Source: Ascaris suum (taxonomy: Eukaryota > Nematoda > Chromadorea > Rhabditida > Ascarididae). From it: a stretch of 64,000 nucleotides of DNA. The position numbers were made by a program, and so were the translations under genes. The DNA is taken from positions 6,084,713-6,148,712 of the forward strand of contig CM024172.1 of the NCBI GenBank assembly GCA_013433145.1, read 5' to 3'. Shown piece after piece: positions 12,601-28,093 of the stretch. The notes under the pieces are model-generated. The model was not told the origin of the DNA, searched no databases, and saw only the letters and a list, made by a program, of their open reading frames with translations. Each line of letters begins with the position of its first letter. Position 1 is the first letter of the stretch.

Positions 12601-15600
12601 TAATTCCCAAATTGCATGAATAATGCATTATAATGTCCTTTATCGTGACACAAGAACCGATGATCTAACCAACTCGACCGGAAATAATATCAATTATACC
12701 TCCCAATTGATAATGAAATAAATCTCAAATTGCATGAATAATTGCATTATAAATGCCCTTATCGTGACACAAGAACCGATGATCTGGATCCACTCGACGG
12801 GAAATAATGATCAATTATTCCCTTCCAATTGTATAATGAAATAATTCTCAAACTGCATGAATAAATGCATTATAAATGCCCTCATCGTACACAAGAACCG
12901 ATATCTGAACCAACTCGACGGAAAATAATGATCAACTATTCCCTTCCAATTGATAATGAATAAATTCTCAAATTGCATGAATAATGCATTATAAAAGTCC
13001 TTTATCGTGACACAAAACCGATGATCTGGATCCAACTCGACGGAAATAATGATCAATTATTCCCTTCCAGTTGATAACGAAATAATCTCAAATTGCATGA
13101 ATAATGCTTTATAAATGTCCTTTATCGACACAAAGAACCGATGATCTGGATCCAACTCGACGGATAATAGAAATACTCCCTTCCAATTGATAATGAAAAA
13201 TTCTCAAATTGCATGAATAATGCATTATAAATGTCCTTTAATCGTGACACAAGAACCGATGATCTGGATCCAACTCACGAATAATGATCAATTATCCCGT
13301 CCAAGTGAAATGAAAAATTGTCCAATTGCATGAATAATGCATTATAAATGTCCTTTATCGTGACACAAGACAGATGATCTGGATCGAACCCGACGGGAAA
13401 TAATGATCATTATTCCGTTCCAATTGATAATGAAATAATTGTCAAATTTGCATGAATAATGCATTATAAATTCCTTTATCGTGACACAAGAACCGATGAT
13501 CTGATCCGCAACCCGACGGAAATAATATCATTAGTCCCTTCCAATTGATAATGAAATAATTCACAAATTGCATGAATAATGCATTATAAAGTCCTTTATC
13601 GTGACACAAGAACCATGATCTGGATCCAACTCGACGGGAAATAATGATCAAATTATTCCCTTCCAATGATAATGAAATAATTCTCAAATTGCTGAATAAT
13701 GCCATTATAAATGTCCTTTATCGTGACACAAGAACCGATGATCTGGATCGAACACGACGGATAATAATGATCAATTACTCCCCTTCCTTTGATAATGAAA
13801 TAATTCTCAAATTGCATGAAATGCATTATAAATGTCCTTTATCGTGACACAAGAACCGATGATCTGGATCAACTCGACGGGAATAATGATCAATTATTCC
13901 CTTCCAATTGATAATGAAATAATTTCTCAAATTGCACGAATTGCCATTATAAATGTCCTTTATCGTGACACAAGAATCGATGATCTGATCCAAATCGACG
14001 ATAAATGATCAACTACTCCCTTCCATTGATAATGAAATAATTCTCAATTGCATGAATAATGCATATATAAATGTCCTTTACCGTGACACAAAACCGGTGA
14101 TGTGATCCAACTCGACAGGAAATAAATGATCAATATATTCCCTTCCAATTGATAATGAAATAATTCTCAAATTGCATGAATAATGCATTATAAATGTCCT
14201 TTATCGTGACACAAGAACCGTGAATATCTGGATCCAACTCGACGATAATATGATCAATTACTCCTTCCATTGATAATGAAATAATTCTCAAATTGCATGA
14301 ATAAGCATTATAAATGTCCTTTATCGTGACACAAGAACCGAAATCTGGATCCCAACTCGACGGGATAAATGATCAATTATTCCTTCCAATGATAATAAAT
14401 AATTCGCAAATTGCACGAATAATGCATTATAAATGTCCTTTACCGGACACAAGAACCGATGATCTGGATCCAACTCGACGGGAAATAATGATCAATTATT
14501 ACCCGTCCAATGGATAAGAAATAAGCTCAAATTGCATGAATAATGCATTATAATGTCCCTTATCGTGACACAGAACCGATGATCTGGATCCAACTCGACG
14601 GGAAATAATGATCAATTATTCCCTTCCAATTGATAATGAAATAATTCTCAAATTGCATGAATAATGCTTTATAAATGCCCTTTATCGTGACACAAGAACC
14701 GATGATCTGGATCCAACTCGACGGAAATATGATCACATTATTCCTTCCAATTGATAAGGAAATAATTCGCAAATTGCATGAATAATGCATTATAAATGTC
14801 CTTTATCGTGACAACAAAACCGATGATCTGGATCCAACTCGACGGAAATAAGGCAATATTCCCTTCCAATTGATAATGAAATAATTCTGAAATTGCATGA
14901 ATAATGCATTATAAATGCCCTTTATCGTGACACAAGAACCGATGATCTGGATCCAACTCGAACGAAAATAATGATCAATTACTCCCTTCCATTTGATAAT
15001 GAATAATTCTCAAATTGCATGAATGATGCATTTTAAATGTTCCTTTAATCCTGACACAAGAACCGATTGATCTGGATCCAACTCGACGGAAATAATGATC
15101 AAGTATTCCGTCCAATTGATAATGAAATAATTGTCAAATTGCAGGAATAATGCATTATAAATGTCCTTTAATCGGACACAAAACCGATGATCTCTGATCA
15201 ACCCGACGGAAATAATGATCAGTTATTCCATCCAATTGATAATGAAATAAATTCTCAAATTGCATGAATATGCATTATAAATGTCCTTTATCGTGACACA
15301 AAGAACAATGATCTGGATCCAACTCGACGAAATAATGATCAATTATTACCTTTCAATTGAAATGAAATATTCTCAAATTGCATGAATAATGCATTATAAA
15401 TGTCCTTTATCGTGACACAAGAACCATGATCTGATCCAACTCGACGGAAATAAAATCAATATTCCGCCTTCCAATTGATAATGAAATAATTCTCAAACTG
15501 CATGAATAATGCATATAAATGCCCTTATCGTGACACAAGAACCGATGATCTGATCCAACTCGACGGATAATATCATTCACTCCCTTCCAGTTGATAATGA

Positions 15601-18600
15601 AATAATGCTCAAATTGCATGAAATATCATTATAATGTCCTTTATCGTGACACAAAACCGATGATCTGGATCCAACTCGACGGGAAATAAGATCAATTATT
15701 CCCTTCCAATTGAAAATGAAATAATTCTCAAATTGCATAATAATGCATTATAATGTCCCTTTCGTGACACAGAACCATGATCTGATCCAACTCGAACCGA
15801 TGAGAAAATAATTCAATTATTCCCTTCCAATTGATAAGAAATAATTCTCAAATTGCATGAAATAATGCATTATAAATGTCCCTTTAATCGTGACACAAAA
15901 CCGATGATCTGGATCGAACTCGACGGAAAATAATGATCAATTTATTCCCTCCAATTGATAATGAAAATACTCCAAATTGCATGAATGATGCATTATAAAA
16001 TGTCCGTTATCGTGGCACAAGAACCGATGATCTGGATCCAACCCGACCGAAATAATGATCACTTATTCTTCCAATTGATAATGAAATAATTCTCAAATTG
16101 CATGAATAATGCATTATAAATGTCCTTTATCGTGACACAAGAACCGGTGACTGGATCGAACTCGACGGAAAATAATGATCATTATCCCTTCCAATTGATA
16201 ATGTAATAATTCTCAAATTCCATGAATAATGCATTATAAAAGGTCCTTTATCGTGACACAAGAACAGATTCTGATCCAACTCGACGGAAATAATATCAAT
16301 TATTTCCTTCCAATTGATAATGAAATAATCTCAAATGCATGAACTAATGCATTAAAATGTCCAATTATCGTGACACAAGAACCGATGATCTGGATCCAAC
16401 TCGACGGAAATAATGATCAATTATTCCCTTCCTCCAATTGATAATAATAATTCTCAAATTGCAATGAAATAATGCATTATAAATGTCCTTTATCGTGACA
16501 CAAGAACCGAGATGATCTGGATCCACCTCGACGATAATTAAGATCAATTACTCCCTCCAATTGATAATAAATAATTCTCAAATTGCATAATAATGCATTA
16601 TAAATGTCCTTTATCGTGACACAAGAACCGATGATCTGGATCCAACTCCGACGGAAATAATGATCAATTATTCCTTCCAATTGATAATGAATAATTCTCA
16701 AATTGCATGAATAATGCATATAATGTCCCTTATCGTGACACAAAACCATGATCTGATCCAACCTCGACGAGAATAATGATCAATTACTCCCTTCCAATGA
16801 TAATGAAATAATTCCATAATTGCATGATAATGCATTTAAATGCTCCTTTACGTGACACAAGAACAGATGATCTGGATCGAACCCGACGGAAATAATGATC
16901 ATTATTCCCTTCCACATGATATGAAATAATTCACAAATTGCAGCAATAATTGCTTATAAATGTCCTTTATCGTGACACAAGAACACATGATCTGGATCGT
17001 ACTCGACGAAATAATATCATTATTCCCGTTCCAATTGATAATGAAATAATTCTCAAATGCATAAGAATGCATATTAAAATTCGTCCTTTATCGGACACAA
17101 GAACCGATGATCTGATCGAACCCGACGGGAAATAATGATCAATTCTCCCGTTCCAATTGATAATGAAATAATTGTCAAATGCATGAATAATGCATTATAA
17201 ATGTCCTTTATCGTGACACAAAACCGATGAACTGAGCAACCCGACGGAAATAATGATCAATATTCCCTTCCAATCATAAAGAAATATAATTCACAAATTG
17301 CATGAATAATGCATTATAAATGTCCTTTAATCGTGACACAAGAACGTGATTCTGGATCGAACTCCGACGGGAAATAAGGACAGTTATTCCCTTCCTAATT
17401 GATAATGAAATAATTCTCAAATTGCATGAATAATGCATTATAAATGTCCTTTATCGTGACACAAAACCGATGATCTGGATCGAACTTCGACGGATAATAA
17501 TGATCAATTACTCCCTTCCATTGATAAGAAAAAATTTCGCAATTGCATGAATAGTCATTAATAAATGTCCTTTATCGTGACACAAAACCGATGATCTTGA
17601 CCAACTCGACGGAAATAATGATCAATTATTCCCTTCCAAATGATAATGAAATAATTCACAAATTGCATGAATAATGCTTTATAAATTCCTTTAATCGTGA
17701 CACAAGAACCGATGATCTGGATCCAACTCGACGGAAATAATGATCAAAACTCCTCCCTTCAGTTGATAATGATATAATTCTCAAATTGCATGAATAATGC
17801 ATTATAAATGTCCTTTATCGTGACACAAGAACCGATGATCTCGAATCCAACTCGACGGAAATAATGATCAATTATTCCCTCCATGATAATGAAATAATCG
17901 TCAAATTGCATGAATAATGCATTATAAATCCTTTATCGTGACACAGAACCGATGATCTGGATCCAACCGACGGAAATAATGACAATTACTCCCTTCCAAT
18001 TGATATGAAATAATTCTCAAAATGCATGAATAATGCATTAAAAATGTCCTTAATCGTGACACAAGAACCGATGATCTAGATCCACTCGACGGATAATAAT
18101 GATCAATTACTCCCTTCCATTGATAATGAAATAATTCTCCAATTGCATGAATAATGCATTATAAATTCCCTTTATCGTGACACAAGAACCATGATCTGGA
18201 ATACCAATCGACGGAAATAATGATCAATTATTCCCTTCCAATTGATTAATGAAATAATTCTCAAATTGCATGAATAATGCATTATAAATGTCCCCTATCG
18301 TGACACAGGACCGATGATCTGGACCAACCGACCGAATAATGTCAATTATTCCCATTCCAATTGATAATGAAATAATTTCTCAAATTGCATGAATAATGCA
18401 TTATAAATGTCCTTTATCGTGAACACAAAAACCGATATCTGGATCCAACTCGACGGAAATAATGATCAAGTGATTCCCTTCCAATTGATAATGAAAAATT
18501 CTCAAATTGCATGAATAAACATTATAAATGTCCTTTATCGTGACACAAGAACCGATATCTGGATCCAACTTCGACGGATAATAATGATAATTACTCCTTC

Positions 18601-21600
18601 CATTGAAAGAAATGAAATAATTCTCAAATTGCATGAATAATGCATTATTAATGTCCTTTATCGTGGACACAAGAACCGGTGAACTGGATCCAACTCGACA
18701 TAATAATGATCAATTACTCCTCCAATTGATAATGAATAATTCCAAATTGCATGAATAATGCATTATAAATGTCCCTTTATCGTGACACAAAACCGATGAT
18801 CTGGATCCAACGCGACGGAAATAATGTCAATTATTCCCTTCCAATTGATAATGAAATAATTCTGAATTGCAATGAATAATGCATTATAAATCCCTTATCG
18901 TGACACAAGAACCGTGATTCGGATCCAACTCGACGGGAAATAATGATCAATATTCCCTTCCAATTGATAATGAAATAATTCTCAAAATTGGAATGAATAA
19001 TGCATTATAAATGTCCTTTATCGTGACACAAGAACCGATGATCTGGATCCAACTCGACGGAAATAAGATCAATTATTACCTTCCAGTTGATAATGAAATA
19101 ACCTCAAATTGCAATGAATAATGCATTATAAATGTCCTTTATCGTGACACAAGAACCATGATCTGGATCCAACTCGACGGATAATAATGATCAATTACTC
19201 CCATTCCATGATAATGAAATAATATCATCTCAAATGCATAATAATGCATTATAAATGTCCTTTATCGTGACACAAGAAACCGATGATCTGTTCCAACTCG
19301 ACGGAAAATAATGATCAATTATCCCTCCAATTGAAATGAAATAATCTCAAATAGCATGAATAATGCATTATAAATGTCCTTTATCGTGACACAAGAACCG
19401 ATGAATCTGATCCGAACTCGGCGGGAATAATGATCATTATTCCTTCCAATTGATAATGAAATAATTCTCAAATTGCATGAATAATGCATTATAAAATCCT
19501 TTATCGTGACACAAGAACAGAGATCGGATCGAACACCCGAGGAAAATAATGATCAATTATTCCCTCCACTGATAATGAAATAATTCTCAAAATGCATGAA
19601 TAAATCATATATAAATGTCCTTTTATCGTGACACAAGAACCATGATCTGGATCCACCCGACGGGAAATAATGATCAATTATTCCTTTCAATTGATAATGA
19701 AATAATTCTCAAATTGCATGAATAAGCATTATAAATGTCCTTTATCGTGACACAAGAACCGATGACGGATCGAAAAAACCCGACGGAAATAATGATCACT
19801 TATCCCTCCAATTGATAATGAAAAAATTCCCAAATGCATGAATAATGCATTATAAATGTCCTTTATCGTGACACAAAACCGATGACCTGGATCCAACTCG
19901 ACGAAATAATGATACATTAATCCGCTCCAGTTTGATAATAAATAATTCACAAATTGCATGAATAATGCATTATAAATGTCCTTTATCGTGACACAAGAAC
20001 AGAGGATCGGATCGAACTCGACGGGAAATAATGATCAATTATTCCTTTCCAAATGATAATGAAATAATTCTCAAAATGCAGAATAATGCATTATAAATTC
20101 CTTTATCGTACACAAGAACAGATGATCTGGATCCAACCCGACGGATAATAAGATCAGTTATTCCCTTCCAATTGATAATGAAATAATTCTCAATTGCATG
20201 AATAATGCATTATAAATGCCCTTTATCGTGACACAAGAACCGATGATCTGGATCCAACTCGACGGGAAATAATGATCATTATTCCTTCCAGATTGATAAT
20301 GAAATAATTCACAAATTGCATGAATAATGCATTATAAATGTCCCTTATCGTGACACAAAACCGAAATCTGGATCCAACTCGACGATAATAATGATCAATT
20401 ATTCCCTTCCAATTGATAATAAAATAATTCCCAAATTGCATGAATAATGCATTATAATGTCCTTTATCGTGACACAAGAACCATGATGCTGATCCAACCT
20501 CGACGATAATAATGATCAATTACTCCCTTCCAATTGATAATAAATAATCTCAAATGCATGAATAATGCATTATAAATTCGTTTATCGTGACACAAAACCG
20601 ATGATCTGGATCCAACTCTACGGAAATAATGATCAATTATCCTCCGATTGATAAGAAATAATTCTCAAATTGCATGAATAAGCATTTAAATGTCCTTTAT
20701 CGTGACACAAAACCGATATCTGGATCCAAACTCGACGATAATAATGATCAATATACTCCCTTCCAATTGATAATGAAATAATTCTCAAATTGCATGAATA
20801 AGCATCATAAATGTCGTTTATCGTGACACAAGAACCGATGATCTGGATCCAACCGACGGAAATAATATCAATTATTCCCTTCCAGTTGATAATAAATAAT
20901 TCTCAAATTGCATGAATAATGCATTATAAATGCCCTTTATCGTGACACAAAACCATGACTGATACCCCCCAACTCGACGGAAATAATGACAATATTCCCT
21001 TCCAATTGATAATGAAATAATTCCTCAAATTGCATGAATAAATGCATTATAAATGTCCTTTATCGTGACACAAGAACCGATGATCTGATCCAACTCGCTA
21101 CGAAATAATGATCAATATTCCCTTCCATTGATAAGAAATAATTCTCAAATGCATGAATAATGCATTAAATGAATGTCCTCTATCGTACACAAGAACCGAT
21201 GATCTGGATCCAACTCGACGGATAATTGATCAATTACTCCCATCCATTGATAATGAAATAATTCTCAATTGGCAGAATAATCATTATAAATTGTCCTTTA
21301 TCGTGACACAAGAACCGATATCTGGATCCAACTCGACGGAAATAATGATCATTTCATTCCCTTCCAATTGATAATGAAATAATTCTGAAACTGCATGAAT
21401 AATGCATTATAAATGCCCCTTTTATCGTGACACAAGAACCGATGATCGGATCCAACTCGACGGGAAAAATGATTCAATTACTCCTTCCATTGATAAAAAT
21501 AATTCTCAAATTGCAGAATAATGCATTATAAATGTCCTTTATTGACACAAGAACCGATGATCTGGATCCAACTCCGACGGAAAAAATGATCAATTATTCC

Positions 21601-24600
21601 CTTCCAATTGATAAAAATAATTCACACTGCATGCATAATGCATTATAAATGCCCTTTCCTGACACAAGAACCCGATGATCTGGATCCAACTCGACGGGAA
21701 ATAATGATCAATTATTCCCTTCCAATTGATAATGAAATAATTCTCCAATGCATGAATAATGCATATAAATGTCCTTTATCGTGACACAAGAACCGATGAT
21801 CGGATCGAACCGACGGGATAATAATGATCAATTATTCCCTTCCAATTGATAATGAAATAATTCTCAAATTGCATGAATAATGCATTATAAATCCCTTTAT
21901 CGTGACACAGAACCGATGATCCCGATCCAACTCGACGGATAATAATGATCAATTTACTCCTTCCAGTTATAATGAAATAATTCTCAAATTGCATGAATAA
22001 TGCAATATAAATGTCCTTTATCGTGAGACAAGAACCGATGATCTGGATCCAACTCGACGGAAATACTGATCAATTATTCCCTTCCAATTGATAATGAAAT
22101 AATACTCAATTTGCATGAATAATGCATTATAAATTGTCCCTTTATCGTTCACAACAATGATCTGGATCGAACCCGACGGGCAAAAATGATCAGTTATTCC
22201 CTTACCAATTGATAATGAAATAATTCACAAATTTCATGATAATGCATTATAAATGTCCCTTTATCGTGACACAAGAACGATGATCTGGATCGAACCCGAC
22301 GGAAATAATATCAATTATCCCCGTTCCAATTGATAATGAAAATTCCCAATTGCATGAATATGCATACAAAGTCCTTTATCGTGATACAACAAAACCGATG
22401 ATCTGGATCCAACCTCGACGGATATAATGATCAATTAGTTCCGCTCCAATTGATAATGAAATAATTCAGAAATTCATGAATATTGCATAAAATGTCCCTT
22501 TATCGTGACACAAGAACCGATGACTGGATCGAACCCGACGGAAATAACATCAATTATTCCCTTCCAATTGATAATGAATAATTCCAAATTCATGAATAAT
22601 GCATATAAATGTCCTTTATCGTGACACAAGAACCGATGATCTGGATCGTACCCGACGAAATAATGATCATTATTCCCTTCCATTGATAATGAAATAATTC
22701 TCAAAGTGCATGAATAATGCATTATAAATGTCCTTTATCGTGACACAAGAACCGATGATCTGGATCCAACTCGACGGAAATAATGATCAATTTACTCCCT
22801 TCCAATTGATAATGAAATAATTCTCAAATTGCATGAATAATGCTTTTATAAATGTCCTTTATCGTGACACAAGAACCGATGATCTGGAATCAACTCGACG
22901 GAAATAATGATCAATTACTACCTTCCAGTGATAATGAAATAATTCTCAAATTGCAAATAATGCATTATAAATGTCCGTTTATCGGACACAAGAACCGTCA
23001 TGATCTGGACTCGATCAACTCGACGGAAAAAATGATCAATTATTCCCTTCCATTTGATATGAAATAATTCTCAAATGCATAATAATGCATTATAAATGTC
23101 CTTTAAGTGACACAAGAACCGATGACTGGATCCAACCTACGGGAAATAATGATCAATTAATTCCCTTCCATTGATAATGAAAAAGTCCAAATTGCATGAA
23201 TATGTGCATATGAATGTTGCCTCTATCCGCACACAAAACCGATGATCTGATCCAACTCGACGATAATAATGATCATTACTCCCCTCCATTGATAATGAAA
23301 TAATTCTCAAATTGAATGAATAATGCATTATAAATGCCTTTATCGTGACACAAAACCGATGATCTGATCGAACTCGACGGATAATAATGATCAATTACTC
23401 CTTAATTTGATAATGAAATAATTCTCAAATGCATGAATAATGCATTATAAATGTCCTTATCGTGACACAAAACCGATGATGGATCCTACTCGACGGGAAA
23501 TAATGATCAATTATTCCCTTTCAATTGATAATGAAATAATTCTCAAACTGCATGAATAATGCATTATAAATGCCTTTATCGTGACACAAAACCATGATCT
23601 GATCCAACTCGACGGGATAAAATGATCAATTATTCCCTTCCAATTGATAATGAAAAAATTTCAAATGCAACAATAATGCATATAAATGTCCTTTTTCTAC
23701 ACAAGAAAAGACCGATGATCTGGATCCAACTCGACAGAATAATGACAATTATTCCCTTCCAATTGATAAAACATAATTCATGATACTGCATGAATATGCA
23801 TTATAAATGCCTTTATCGTGACACAAGAACCGATGACTGATCCAAAATCGACGGGAATAATGATCAATTATTCCTTCCAATTGATAATAAATAATTCTCA
23901 CAATTGCATATAAAGCATTATAAATGTCCTTATCGTGACAACAAGAACCGATGAGTCTGATCCAACTCGAACGGATAATATGAACAATTTACTCCCTTCC
24001 AATTGAATAATGAATAATTTCTCAAATTGCATGAATAATGCACTATAACATACCTTTATCGTGACACAAGAACAGATATCTGATCCCAACTCGAAACGGA
24101 AATAATGATCAAATACTTCCCTTCATTGATAATGAAATAATTCTCAAATTGCATGAATAATGCATATAAATGTCCTTTATCGTGACACAAGAACCGATAA
24201 TCTGCGCCAAATCGACAGGAAAATAATGAACATATTCCCTTCCAATTGATAATGAAATAAATCTCAAATTAATGAATAATGCAATATAAATTCCTTTATC
24301 GCGACACAAGAACAGATATCTGGATCGAAACCCGACGAAAAAAATGATCAGTTTATTCCCTTCCAACTGATAATCAAAGATTCACAAATTGCATGAATAA
24401 TGCATTATAAATGCCATTATCGCTTGACACAAAACCGATGATCTATCGAAACCCGACTTGAATAATGATCACTATCCCCTTCCAATTGAATAATGAAAAT
24501 TTTCCCAAATGTAGAATGAATAATGCATTACAAATGGTCCTTAATCGGACACAAAAACCGATGTATCGGTCCAACTCGACGGAATAAGTGACCTAATTTA

Positions 24601-26277
24601 ATCCGTTCAATATATAATGAAATATTTCAAAATTGCATGAATAATGCATATAAATGTCCTTTATCGTGAACCAAAGTAACAGATGATCTGGATCGAACCC
24701 GACGGAAATAATATCAGTTATTCCCGTTCCAATTGATAATAAAATAATTGTCAAATTTATGAATAATGCATTATAATGTCCTTTATCGTGACACAAGAAA
24801 CTGATGATCTGGATCCAACCACGAAAAAATGATCAATTTTTCCCTTCCAACTGATAATGAAATAAATTCAACAAATTGCATGAATAATGCATGATAAATG
24901 TTCCTTTATCGTGACACAAGAACTCGACTGATCTGATCCAACTCGACGAAATAATGAATCATTCTTCCGTTCCGAATTGATAATGAAATAATCTAGATAC
25001 TGCATGAATAATGCATTATAAATGCCCTTTTATCGTGACACAAAACCGATATCTGATCCCAACCGACGGGAATAATATCACTTATTCCCATCCAATTGAT
25101 AATGAAATAATTCTCAAATTGCATGAATAAGCATATATAAATTCCTTTATCGTGACACAACAACCGATGATCTGGATCCACTCGATCGGAAAAAATGATC
25201 AATTATTCCCTTCCATTGAAAATAAATAATTCTCAAATTGCAGAATAATCATTATAAATGTCGTTTATCGTGACACAAGAACCGTGATGATCTATCCCAA
25301 CTGCTACGGGAAATAATGATCATTATTACCTTCCATTCATGATAATGAAATAATTCTCAAATTGCATGAATAATGCATTATATTCCCTTTTATCGTGACA
25401 CAAAACCGATGATCTCTCGAACTCGAACGGAAAATAATGATCAATTTTCCCTTCCAATTGTTAATGAAATAATTCTCAAATTGCATGAATAATGCATTAT
25501 AAATTCCTTTAGCGGGACACAAGAACCGATGATCTGGATCCAACTCGACGGGAAATAATGATCAATTTATTACCTCCAATTGATGATAAGAATTAAATAA
25601 TTTTACTAAATTGCATGAATAATGCATATAAATGTCCTTTATCGTGACACAAAACCGATGATCTGGAATCCAACTCGACGAATAATGATCAATTTCTCCC
25701 TTCCATTGATAATAAATTAATTCTCAATTTGATAATAATGCATTGTAAATGTCCTTTATCGTGACACAAGAACCGATGATCTGGATCCAACTCGACGGGA
25801 CAATAATGATCAATTATTCGCTTCTCAGTGATAATGAAATAATTCTCAAATTGCATGAATAATCATTATAATGTCCTCTATCGTGACACAAAGAACCGAT
25901 ATCTGATTCAACCCGACGGAAATAATGATCAATTACGCCCTTCCAGTTATAAAAATAATTCTCAAATTGCATGAATAATGCATTAATAAATGCCGTTTTA
26001 TCGTGACACAAGAAACGATGATCTGGATCGAACTCGACGAAATAATGAATCAATTACTCCGTCCAATTTGATAATGTAATAAATTCTCAAATTGCATTAA
26101 TAATGCATTATAATGTCCTTTATCGTGACACAAACCGATGATCTGGATCCAACTCGACAGGAAGTAATGATCAATTATTCCTTCCAATTGATAACGAAAT
26201 AATTCTCAAACTGCATGAATAATGCATTATAAATGTCCGTTTAAATCGTGACACAAGAACCGATGATCTGGATCCAA
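9621..26277. repeat. Satellite array, indel-rich block
   Basis: The same monomer in the same orientation, but from 9,621 nearly every unit has several private changes, mainly single-base losses or gains, many in short homopolymers (CCCTTCC becoming CCTTCC, loss of T from TCGTGAC, extra A in A runs). The change is abrupt: units immediately before 9,621 are canonical. Neighbouring units do not share these indels, which points to uncorrected long-read error rather than old divergence. Recurrent linked substitutions also occur here and are probably real: ATCGAACCCG in place of ATCCAACTCG, TTACTCCC with CCATTTGAT, and ACTGCATG with AATGCCC. No gene-like open frame independent of the repeat is present. 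Confidence 0.93.
12190..25930. repeat. Interspersed monomers of the GAACCCG subfamily
   Basis: About twenty units scattered over this span show T120 to C, usually with C116 to G, giving ATCGAACCCG instead of ATCCAACTCG. Examples are near 12,191, 12,551, 13,384, 16,876, 17,116, 22,165, 22,286, 22,529, 24,322 and 24,694. Several also carry CAGATG for CCGATG, GATCAGTTATT for GATCAATTATT, or TTGTCAAA / TTCACAAA for TTCTCAAA. The C116G change removes the GGATCC site. I did not see this combination in the clean blocks. Recurrence in separate units argues that these substitutions are biological even though the surrounding indels look like error. Confidence 0.7.
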
Positions 26278-26287
26278 NNNNNNNNNN
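26278..26287. other. Assembly gap (10 N)
   Basis: Ten undetermined bases between GGATCCAA and CATGAATAATG. If the array continued in register, about 61 bp of consensus would be missing, so ten N is not a measured distance. Satellite on both sides shows the gap is internal to the array; the true number of missing monomers is unknown. Confidence 0.97.
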
Positions 26288-28093
26288 CATGAATAATGCA
26301 TTATAAATGTCCTTTATCGGGACAAAGAACCGATGATCTGGATCCAAACTCGACGGGAAATAATGATCAATTATTCCCTTCCAATTGATAATGAAATAAT
26401 TCTCAAACTGCATAATAATGCATTATAAATGTCCCCTTTATCGTGACACAAGAACCGATGATCTGGATCCAACTCGACGGATAATAATGATCAATTACTC
26501 CCTTCCAATTGATAATGAAATAATTCACAAATTGCATGAATAATGCATTATAAATGTCCTTTATCGTGACACAAGACCGATGATCTGGATCCAACTCGAC
26601 GATAATGAATGATCAATTATTCCCTTCCAATTGATAATGAAATAATTCTCAAATGCATGAATAATGCATTATAAATGTCCTTTATCGTGACACAGGAACC
26701 GATGATCTGGATCCAACTCGACGGATAATAATGATCAATTACTCCCTTCCAATTGATAATGAAATAATTCTCAAATTGCATGAATAATGCATTATAAATG
26801 TCCTTTATCGTGACACAAGAACCGATGCTCTGGATCCAACTCGACGGGAAATAATGATCAATTATTACCTTCCAATTGATAATGAAATAATCTCCAATTG
26901 CATGAAATAATGCATTATAAATTTCCTTTATCGTGACACAAGAACCGATGATCTGGATCCAACTCGACGGGAAATAATGATCAATTATTCCTTCCAGTTG
27001 ATAATGAAATAATTCTCAAACTGCATGAATAATGCATTATAAATGTCCTTTATCGTGACACAAGAACCGATGATCTGGATCCAACTCGACGGGAAATAAT
27101 GATCATTATTAACCCTCCAGTTGATAATGAAATAATTCTCAAATTGCATGAATAATGCATTATAAATGCCCTTTATCGTGACACAAGAACCGATGATCTG
27201 GATCCAACTCGACGGGAAATAATGATCAATTATTCCCTTCCAATTGATAATGAAATAATTCTCAAATTGCATGAATAATGCATTATAAATGTCCTTTATC
27301 GTGCACAAGAACCGATGATCTGGATCCAACTCGACGGAAATAAATGATCAATTATTCCCTTCCATTTGATAATGAAATAATTCACAAATTGCATGAATAA
27401 TGCATTATAAATGTCCTTTATCGTGACACAAGAACCGATGATCTGGATCCAACTCGACGGGGAATAATGATCAATTATTCCCTTCCAATTTGATAATGAA
27501 AATAATTCCTCAAATTGCATGAATAATGCATTATAAATGTCCTTTATCGTGACACAAGAACCGATGATCTGGATCCAACTCGACAGGAAATAATGATCAA
27601 TTACTCCCTTCCATTTGATAATGAAATAATTCTCAAATTGCATGAATAATGCATTATAAATGTCCTTTATCGTGACACAAGAACCGATGATCTGGATCCA
27701 ACTCGACAGGAAATAATGATTCAATTTACTTCCCTTCCAATTTGATAATGAAATAATTCTCAAATTGCATGAATAATGCATTATAAATGTCCCTTATCGT
27801 GACACAAGAACCGATGATCTGGATCCAACTCGACAGGAAATAATGATCAATTATTCCCCTTCCATTGATAATGAAATAATTCTCAAATTGCATGAATAAT
27901 GCATTATAAATGTCCTTTATCGTGACACAAGAACCGACCGAGATCTGATCCAACTCGCGACGGAAATAATTCACACTTATTTCACCTTCCAATTGATAAT
28001 GAAATAATTCTCAAAAACTGCATGAATAATGCATTTAAATAGTCCGCCTTTTCGTGACAAACAAGAACCGAGATGATCTGGATCCAACTCGAC
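26288..28093. repeat. Satellite array, transitional block right of the gap
   Basis: Same monomer and orientation. Single-base indels are still frequent but much rarer than left of the gap. Mixed variants occur: GACAGG for GACGGG, CCATTTGAT, ACTGCATG and ATTACC. The last units before 28,094 are more disrupted, with duplicated CCGA and extra A and C bases. Confidence 0.92.

Noticed and set aside
13644..13847. Plus-strand short coding sequences in the noisy block (also near 14,314, 16,950, 21,153, 22,852 and 28,128)
   Set aside because: They are satellite read on the other strand, kept open by chance one-base indels; the translations are frame-scrambled versions of the same repeat.
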